From: Hassallia byssoidea VB512170
GTDB lineage: Bacteria > Cyanobacteriota > Cyanobacteriia > Cyanobacteriales > Nostocaceae
Length of the DNA: 44,458 bases
Direction of reading: 5' to 3'
Assembly: GCF_000817785.2 (NCBI RefSeq)
Contig: NZ_JTCM02000052.1
Span: 1 to 44,458 of the forward strand
Of this stretch, positions 35,648 through 41,459 are shown piece after piece. The position numbers and the translations under genes were made by a program. Numbering within the stretch: the stretch's first letter is position 1; the number at the start of each line of letters is the position of its first letter. The notes under the pieces were generated by a model. It was not told the DNA's origin, searched no databases, and saw only the letters and a program-made list of their open reading frames with translations.

Positions 35648-35701
35648 TGATCCCACGGATAAACCGTTCGGTTGTACCATCAAGTTCCAAGAAATTTAAA
35701 T

Positions 35702-35778
35702 GTAGGGTGCGTTGCGCTGCGCGACAACGCACCTTGAATTCTTGATGGTGCGTTAGCCTATGGCATAACACACCCTAC
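35702..35778. repeat. TGCGTTA inverted-repeat element
   Basis: Ends GTAGGGTGCGTT and AACACACCCTAC pair with one mismatch; GGTGCGTTA is inside. It is a relative of the copy at 15422. Confidence 0.75.
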
Positions 35779-35886
35779 CAACTAACGAACCGCGAAGACA
35801 CGAAGGACACGAAGGAAGAAGAAAAAGAAGATAGGTAATTTTGTAGCGGGAAGGGAGTAAACAGTCAACAGTCAAGCTTCAAGCGA

Positions 35887-36117
35887 GAAACTTCGAGTTC
35901 GGAACCTGAAACTTCGAGTTCGGAACCTGAAACTTCGTGTTCTGAACCTGAAACTTCGAGTTCTGAACCTGAAACTTCGAGTTCCGAACCTGAAACTTCG
36001 AGTTCTGAACCTGAAACTTCGAGTTCTGAACCTGAAACTTCGAGTTCCGAACCTGAAACTTCGTGTTCGGAACCTGAAACTTCGAGTTCGGAACCTGAAA
36101 CTTCGTGTTCCGAACCT
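35887..36117. repeat. 21-bp minisatellite, 11 full copies
   Basis: The unit begins GAAACTTCGAGTTC and ends with a variable base, then GAACCT. Copies start every 21 bases from 35887; a partial copy follows at 36118. Variable positions are the GAG/GTG in the middle and the C/T/G after GTTC or GTTCT. All frames are open through it: minus-strand frames read VSGSELE or KFQVQNS. It has no start site context and lies between operon genes. Confidence 0.88.
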
Positions 36118-36168
36118 GAAACTTCAACACACCACGCTTCCCCCACACCACGCTTCCCCCACTCCCCA

Positions 36169-37119
36169 TCACCCCCGCTTCTTCAGATATGCTAAATAGC
36201 GCTGATGATCTGCCCAGTTTTTGAGTAACACACCCAAAAACGGCAGCTTTCCGTCGAGTTGCTGCAAAATTTTATCCTCAGGATGCTCTTTTAGCACTTT
36301 TATCCAATCGATCAATTCGCTGGTGCTAACATTTTTACCAGCTTCACCTCTGCTGTCAGCGATCGCTTTTCGCAGTTCCTGAAAACGCTGTATAGCTTTT
36401 TGAGAAAGTTCTGGGGAGATATCTGGAAAAATGTTGCGGATAATTTGTTCGAGTCGTTTATCGTCAGGAAATTCTAGATAATGAAATAAGCAGCGACGCA
36501 AAAAGGCATCTGGCAAATCCTTTTCATCATTGCTGGTGATAAAAATTATTGGGGCTGCTTTTGCCTCAATCTTTTGATCTGTTTCTTCGACAATAAAGCA
36601 TTTTTCGTCAAGTTCCAGTAACAAATCGTTGGGAAAGTCAATATCAGCTTTATCAATTTCGTCAATTAGCACAACGCAGGGTTTATCGTGTTGAAATGCG
36701 CGTCCCAACGGACCCCAACGGATATAAGAAGTTGGATCGTCAAGGCGTCGGCGTTGTTCTGGTGTCAGGCGATCGCTTGCCGCTAATTGAGCATCCCGCA
36801 ACCTTCCGACTGCATCGTATGTATACAAACCATCCCTGGCTCTACTAGTAGATTTTACGTACCAAGCCTCCAATTTAGGCAAACCAAATTTTCGACTAAA
36901 TTCATAAGCAACTGCTTTTGCCAGCAGAGTTTTACCGCATCCGGGTTCACCTTTTAACAGCAATGGTCGCCCCAAATAAATCGCCAAATTCACTGCTTCT
37001 ATCAGTTCAGGACTAGGTAAATAAGGAGATAAAAGTTGTTTATTCTCTCCTCGTTCTCCCGGTTGAGGGTGAACATTGCCTTCATATTTCAACGTTTGTC
37101 TATTTAGTACTTCAACCAT
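36169..37119 (-). CDS. MoxR-family AAA+ ATPase
   Basis: The 316-residue protein has the Walker A loop GEPGCGKT (57-64), Walker B VVLIDEIDKA, sensor-1 IFITSNDEKD and the LRRC arginine-finger region. MoxR proteins act as cytosolic AAA+ chaperones that remodel or activate vWA-domain partners. The next gene in the operon encodes such a vWA protein. The start overlaps the end of the STAND-like gene by 16 bases, so translation is coupled. The usual C-terminal lid is present. Function inside this particular system is inferred from neighbours. Confidence 0.9.
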   Translation of the reverse strand: MVEVLNRQTLKYEGNVHPQPGERGENKQLLSPYLPSPELIEAVNLAIYLGRPLLLKGEPGCGKTLLAKAVAYEFSRKFGLPKLEAWYVKSTSRARDGLYTYDAVGRLRDAQLAASDRLTPEQRRRLDDPTSYIRWGPLGRAFQHDKPCVVLIDEIDKADIDFPNDLLLELDEKCFIVEETDQKIEAKAAPIIFITSNDEKDLPDAFLRRCLFHYLEFPDDKRLEQIIRNIFPDISPELSQKAIQRFQELRKAIADSRGEAGKNVSTSELIDWIKVLKEHPEDKILQQLDGKLPFLGVLLKNWADHQRYLAYLKKRG

Positions 37120-38096
37120 GTTTTCTCTTCTTCATACCAATCGCAACAACCTGATAAGTAACATATTTGTTCCATTGCTAATTCAGGAACGCCATTATCA
37201 CTATTTTCTAAAATTGTTTGTACTGTTTGCTCTAATTGCTCTGTTAGTAAGATAGGCAAATCATCCGATTCATAGTCTAACCATTTCGCCAGTTCTTCTT
37301 GAGAAAATCCGCTAATTTCAGGCAGCTTAACAGGGCTATCTGGTTGCCAGTTTGAATTAGGTTCTTCTGGTGCAAACGGAACATTCCATTTGCTTACACA
37401 ACCCTTCTCGTCAATCAAGAACATTATTAGCTGGAATTGACTAACTTTGGCGTTAGCACTTGTAGTTTTAATGGTTAATGGGAACCAGAAATTTTCAAGC
37501 AACTCGCGCAAGTAAATTTCTGATAAAAAATCCACATCGCGGAAAATTAGCAGCACATTCTGAGTTTGCCACCATTGGTAAACGCGATCGGCAATATCCG
37601 GGGGTAAACCTTGCCCACCTAAACCAACTCCTCGACTAAGTTCGCGCCATAAAGAAGGCACATCGCTTTTACGCGCAAGCCGATTGAGGTTAAATTGCAC
37701 GACTTTTGCTGTAATGCTATTAGGAACGTGCTGTTGCACCAAGCGATTCAACAGCCAACCTTGTCCATAATCGGGTAAGCCATGAATCAAAAAAGCTGCG
37801 ACTGAATTATCAGGAATAATCCGACGAAATTTTTTTGTCTGCTCTCGATAGTTCAATTTCAGCAGCGCTCGATATAACCGTTCAACAGGTGATGCTCTCT
37901 CAAGCCGATCAATCTGTTGAGCTAGTTCATCCATTTCTGCTTCAGTTTGTTCAATTTGCTTTTCCAACTGAAAGCGAGCGATCGTACTTGCTTCAATCGC
38001 ATAACTGCGTCGCAAATCTTTCAGCTTCTCAGCCTCTAAGTCATACTGTTGTTGTAATGCATCAAGTTTATGCTGTAAGTGCTGATCTGAGAACAT
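37104..38096 (-). CDS. Coiled-coil plus degenerate STAND-like NTPase protein
   Basis: The 330-residue protein from the ATG at 38096 has an N-terminal coiled coil (residues 3-68, HLQHKLDALQQQYDLEAEKL), resembling effector-associated adaptor domains. The rest resembles an inactive STAND (iSTAND) NTPase: FLIHGLPDYGQGW (about 103-115) lies where the P-loop should be but lacks the GK(S/T), and NVLLIFRDVDFLSE resembles Walker B. It likely recruits partners without hydrolysing NTP. A TTG at 38180 would add 28 residues; the ATG has an AAGGAAG ribosome site and fits the family start. It heads the operon iSTAND-MoxR-vWA-pentapeptide protein. Confidence 0.75.
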   Translation of the reverse strand: MFSDQHLQHKLDALQQQYDLEAEKLKDLRRSYAIEASTIARFQLEKQIEQTEAEMDELAQQIDRLERASPVERLYRALLKLNYREQTKKFRRIIPDNSVAAFLIHGLPDYGQGWLLNRLVQQHVPNSITAKVVQFNLNRLARKSDVPSLWRELSRGVGLGGQGLPPDIADRVYQWWQTQNVLLIFRDVDFLSEIYLRELLENFWFPLTIKTTSANAKVSQFQLIMFLIDEKGCVSKWNVPFAPEEPNSNWQPDSPVKLPEISGFSQEELAKWLDYESDDLPILLTEQLEQTVQTILENSDNGVPELAMEQICYLSGCCDWYEEEKTWLKY

Positions 38097-38540
38097 TGAC
38101 TTCCTTTTTGAGCTAATAATCTTTTCACTCATACGGCATTCCAGATTTTTGCGTTCTAGATTGCTCGCGTTTTGTGTCAATAGCTAAAACATCCCTCTAA
38201 AACTAGATTTCACTTATATAGTTTCTTCACTTCGCATCTTCTTAAATCCAGATGTATAGTATTTATGTCTCGCTTTCAAGTAGTTGTTATTGCCCATTTT
38301 TGATAGGACTTACGCAAAAATTCTCTCTTTTCCTCATTCCTCTGTGAACTCTGTGCCTCTGCGGTTCGTTTATTTCATTATTCTTGCGTAAGTCCTGTTT
38401 GATTCAAAACGCTCAAAATCTCGGTTCTTCAACAAAATCAAGATTGTGAAAAATTGCATCGAAAACAGATTTAGTATAAAAATTTAATCTAAATAAAACT
38501 GAATCAAGGTCAACGATATTATTGTTGTCTTATAAATGAC
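38097..38540. other. Gene-free divergent region between two operons
   Basis: The region separates the minus-strand MoxR-vWA operon from the plus-strand acyltransferase gene. It holds a MITE-like repeat at 38305-38396 and AT-rich sequence on both sides that should carry the promoters. No gene is seen. Confidence 0.6.
38305..38396. repeat. GGACTTACGC-ended MITE-like repeat, 92 bp
   Basis: Ends AGGACTTACGCAA and TTGCGTAAGTCCT are perfect inverted repeats. It aligns with the copy at 29105-29198. Confidence 0.85.
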
Positions 38541-39152
38541 ATGACATTTCTCAGTACTATTCTCTCTTTGTTTCCTACTTTAGTGATGCTGATGACAGCA
38601 GCATCAATCCTTTGGATTTGCTTTTATCCAGGGATATTAAGTATTATGGCGCTTTTGATTTCTTTATACATCTTTCCCTTATTGATATATAGAATACACG
38701 AATATTTTTATCCTTTAAAAGAAGGAATCAGTTATTTAGCTGGTAAAAATTATTCGCCTTGGTGGGGAAGTCATCAAATCCAAGTAATATATATTGCCTT
38801 TCCCGCGTTAGAAACACTGTTGCGGCTTATCCCTGGTGCATTCTCATTGTGGTTGCGGTTGTGGGGCGCAAAAGTGGGTAAAAATGTTTATTGGACACCG
38901 CAGTTAGAAATAAGCGATCGCGCTTTAATCGAAATCGGCGATAATGTCGTATTCGGTAATGGCATCGGCATTTATTCTCACATCATCAAACCGAAAAAAC
39001 AAGACTTACTGCTATATGTTAAAAAAGTGAAAATCGGTAACAATGTCTTTTTAGGAGCTTGGAATCACATCGCACCAGGAGTTACAATTTTAGATGGAAC
39101 TTATGTTCCTGTTTTCACTCATGTTTATCCAAACAAAAAATTTAGTCAATAG
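38541..39152 (+). CDS. Hexapeptide-repeat (left-handed beta-helix) acyltransferase
   Basis: The 203-residue protein has two N-terminal hydrophobic helices (about 8-50) and a C-terminal left-handed beta-helix with hexapeptide repeats (GAKVGKNVYW, IGDNVVFGNG, VKIGNNVFLG, IAPGVTILDG). Such proteins transfer acetyl or other acyl groups. HIIKPKKQD holds a likely catalytic His in the loop. It is 84 bases upstream of the GH3-type gene and probably in the same transcript. It may acylate the product of the nearby oxidative cluster, but the MoxR-vWA operon lies between. Acceptor unknown. Confidence 0.8.
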   Translation: MTFLSTILSLFPTLVMLMTAASILWICFYPGILSIMALLISLYIFPLLIYRIHEYFYPLKEGISYLAGKNYSPWWGSHQIQVIYIAFPALETLLRLIPGAFSLWLRLWGAKVGKNVYWTPQLEISDRALIEIGDNVVFGNGIGIYSHIIKPKKQDLLLYVKKVKIGNNVFLGAWNHIAPGVTILDGTYVPVFTHVYPNKKFSQ

Positions 39153-39175
39153 TGAAAATTTAGAAACTTAATTTT

Positions 39176-39231
39176 GTAGTAAGGGCTTCAGCCCTGAAAA
39201 TTTAAATTATGAGGGCTGAAGCCCTCACTAC
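39176..39231. repeat. GTAGTAAG-family double-hairpin repeat before the GH3-type gene
   Basis: It starts GTAGTAAGGGCTTCAGCCCT and ends AGCCCTCACTAC, five bases before the ATG of the GH3-type gene. Each arm folds AGGGC on GCCCT. Confidence 0.85.
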
Positions 39232-39236
39232 GTTAA

Positions 39237-40769
39237 ATGCGCTTTATTATTAAACTATTCGCAAAGCTTCTCACACCTGCTGCTAGTCGGTTCCATCATG
39301 CACTGAAAAATCCCCAAGCATCGCAGCAAACAGTACAAAAAGCGATTATCAAACGTCTTATTCAAAGTGAATATGGTAAATCTTTAAATATCAAATCTAT
39401 TACCGATTGGCATCACATCCCCATAGTTGCATACCACGATATTGAAAAGTTAATTTTGCAACAAAAGGAAACTAAAAAGCCTTTACTAACATCTGAATCA
39501 ATCCTTTTTTATGAAAAAACTTCCGGAAGTCGCGGTGCTGCAAAGTTAATTCCTTACACCAAATCTTTGCTGAGTTCTTTTAATCAAATGTTCTGCGTTT
39601 GGGCGCATGATTTAATTGTGCATGGGGCAAATTTTTCAACAGGTAAAATATACTTTTGCATTTCGCCACAGTTGGGAGGAAAACAAGATGAAATCGGATT
39701 GAACAATGATTCAGAATATTTAGATAAATGGTTAAGATGGTTTCTCAGTCCTTTTTTGATTTCACCTCGCGGATTAAATCGCGTTGGTGATGCGGAAGAA
39801 TTTAAAAATAAACTTTCTCACACACTTTTACTCGAAGAAAAGTTGGAAATTATCTCTATTTGGAGTCCGAGTTTTCTCAAAGTTATCCTCGATTATATTC
39901 AAAGTAATCGTACACGACTTTTGTTAGAAATAGGCGATCGCCTTTCACCTCAACGTCACCAACTGCTTCTCAATACAGAGATTCCCTGGACGCAACTTTG
40001 GCGAGAACTTAAACTTATCTCTTGTTGGGATAGCGCTAACGCTGCGGATGGTGCGGAATTTTTGCGTTTATTGTTTCCCAACGTTTTAGTACAGGGTAAA
40101 GGACTCCTTGCCACCGAAGCACCGCTAACTATCCCCTTAATTTCAGCGCAAGGATGCGTACCAATGCTGAATGAGGTGTTTTTTGAGTTTGAAGATGAAG
40201 CGGGGAAAATTTACCGTTTGCATGAATTGGAAAAAGACGGCATTTATGAGATAATTATTTCTCAGAAATCAGGATTGTATCGTTATCGAATAGGCGATCG
40301 CCTGAGCGTTACCCATTTCTATTTAAATACACCTTGTTTGCAATTTCTCGGACGCACACAAGAAATCAGCGATTTAGTAGGCGAGAAACTAAATTCTCAA
40401 TTTGTGCGTCAAGTTCTCGATTCCTTACCCTTACAAAAAACATCCTTTAAAAGTTTAGTACCCGTCAAGCAACCACAACATTACGTTTTGTTACTCGACC
40501 AAACGAATGTAAATCCCCAAGAACTCGCTCAACAATTAGATAATGCCTTGCAACAATCTCCTCAATATCGCCATGCAAGGCTTCTAAATCAACTTCAACC
40601 CGTGCGAGTATTGGTATCTTCACGCATCCCGGAAATTATCGCTTTATATAAAACGCGATCGGGCAAAAAATGGGGCGACTTTAAACACGATATTCTCTCA
40701 ACTACACCCATCGAACCAGAACTACTCGCGGAAATTGAATTGATTCGTAGTAAGCACTTCAGTGCTTAA
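39237..40769 (+). CDS. GH3-family (auxin-responsive-type) acyl-adenylating enzyme
   Basis: The 510-residue protein has the GH3 N-terminal ATP loop YEKTSGSRGAAKLIPYT and SGLYRYRIGDRL with FLGRTQEISDLVGEKL, the conserved adenylate and hinge motifs of GH3 proteins. In plants such enzymes adenylate acids and join them to amino acids; bacterial members activate carboxylic acids, and several occur in natural-product loci. It should adenylate an acid here. The last residues (RSKHFSA) and the stop come from a GTAGTAAG repeat, so the native end may be lost. Linkage to the oxidative cluster is inference. Confidence 0.85.
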   Translation: MRFIIKLFAKLLTPAASRFHHALKNPQASQQTVQKAIIKRLIQSEYGKSLNIKSITDWHHIPIVAYHDIEKLILQQKETKKPLLTSESILFYEKTSGSRGAAKLIPYTKSLLSSFNQMFCVWAHDLIVHGANFSTGKIYFCISPQLGGKQDEIGLNNDSEYLDKWLRWFLSPFLISPRGLNRVGDAEEFKNKLSHTLLLEEKLEIISIWSPSFLKVILDYIQSNRTRLLLEIGDRLSPQRHQLLLNTEIPWTQLWRELKLISCWDSANAADGAEFLRLLFPNVLVQGKGLLATEAPLTIPLISAQGCVPMLNEVFFEFEDEAGKIYRLHELEKDGIYEIIISQKSGLYRYRIGDRLSVTHFYLNTPCLQFLGRTQEISDLVGEKLNSQFVRQVLDSLPLQKTSFKSLVPVKQPQHYVLLLDQTNVNPQELAQQLDNALQQSPQYRHARLLNQLQPVRVLVSSRIPEIIALYKTRSGKKWGDFKHDILSTTPIEPELLAEIELIRSKHFSA

Positions 40770-40793
40770 AACAGGCGTTAAAACGCCTACTAC
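40747..40793. repeat. GTAGTAAG-family double-hairpin repeat overlapping the GH3-type stop
   Basis: It starts GTAGTAAGCACTTCAGTGCT and ends CGCCTACTAC. Its first arm pairs GCAC with GTGC and the second GGCG with CGCC, showing that arms fold independently. It supplies the last codons of the upstream gene. Confidence 0.85.
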
Positions 40794-40909
40794 AAATTTT
40801 AAATCTAAAAATCAAAAGTAGAACTAATTATTTTCCTGAAAAAACTCTCTTGACCTGTAACAGTTAATCGGATAACCTAATCGTTCAGTAAGACGTTCCT
40901 TGAAAACTT

Positions 40910-41266
40910 ATGAACAGAAAATTAATACTGACTTTACTTTCCAGCCCGACTATTTTTGCATCTATGATGTCTATCATTGGGGTAGTAAACCCGGCACATG
41001 CGTCACAGCCAGTTCTGCGTATGAAAGACGGTCAAGCTTGTGTACGCCATCCACATGCAGGGTATAAAAACTTTGTTTGTACGCGGGTTTCACAGACAAC
41101 ACCCCCACCGAAAGTGAGTTCAGTACAGCAATCTGATAAAAATGTTGCCATGTTGGACTTTTCGGAAGAAGAAAGCCATGAGGCGATCGTTTTATTTGGT
41201 TGCGACTGCCCATATTGTGTAAATACTTTACGTAATCTCAAAGGTGGGCAACCTTTAGTGTATTAG
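40910..41266 (+). CDS. Small secreted protein with a CDCPYC cysteine cluster
   Basis: The 118-residue protein has a signal peptide (MNRKLIL, a hydrophobic stretch, then cleavage likely after AHA, about residue 31). The mature part is about 87 residues and ends with GCDCPYCVNTLRNLKGGQ, a four-residue-spaced cysteine pair plus others (CVRHPH, NFVCTR). This suggests a disulphide or metal-binding role in the periplasm. I do not recognise a named family. It is a single-gene unit upstream of a repeat region and the convergent helicase gene. Confidence 0.7.
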   Translation: MNRKLILTLLSSPTIFASMMSIIGVVNPAHASQPVLRMKDGQACVRHPHAGYKNFVCTRVSQTTPPPKVSSVQQSDKNVAMLDFSEEESHEAIVLFGCDCPYCVNTLRNLKGGQPLVY

Positions 41267-41459
41267 GGAATAGGGCATGGGGCAATGGGCAATTGTTTAA
41301 TGGGCCCTATCGCAATGGGCCCTATCGCAATGGGCCCTATCGCAATTGTTTAATGGGCAATTGTTTAATGGGCATTGGTAATAAAAAGAAGCGATCGCGT
41401 ATTTCACAAAGGGATTATGCCCCATGCCCGATGCCCCATTCCCCACTCCCCACTCCCCA
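41267..41459. repeat. Tandem and STRR-like repeats 3' of the helicase gene
   Basis: Three 15-base units AATGGGCCCTATCGC are at about 41299-41343, then AATTGTTTAATGGGC twice, and a CATGCCCC/CCCCACTCC run at about 41419-41459. The same types of unit occur on the other side of the helicase gene. No gene. Confidence 0.8.

Larger units (their letters stand above)
35592..36168. other. 577-bp repeat-filled gap inside the MoxR-vWA operon
   Basis: Between the MoxR stop and the vWA start lie a GGATTTT 7-bp tandem (35617-35647), a TGCGTTA inverted repeat (35702-35778), a GAAGACACGAAGGACACG segment and a 21-bp minisatellite, with CCACGCTTCCCCCAC repeats at 36126-36165. No gene is supported; open frames come from repeat periods. 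Confidence 0.65.

Noticed and set aside
35592-35771. N-terminal extension of the WD40-vWA protein
   Set aside because: The 60 extra residues would be coded by the GATTTTG tandem and the TGCGTTA repeat; the family domain starts at the ATG at 35591.
35865-36172. Two minus-strand open frames of VSGSELE and KFQVQNS repeats
   Set aside because: Both are the same minisatellite in different frames. Neither has unique coding sequence.
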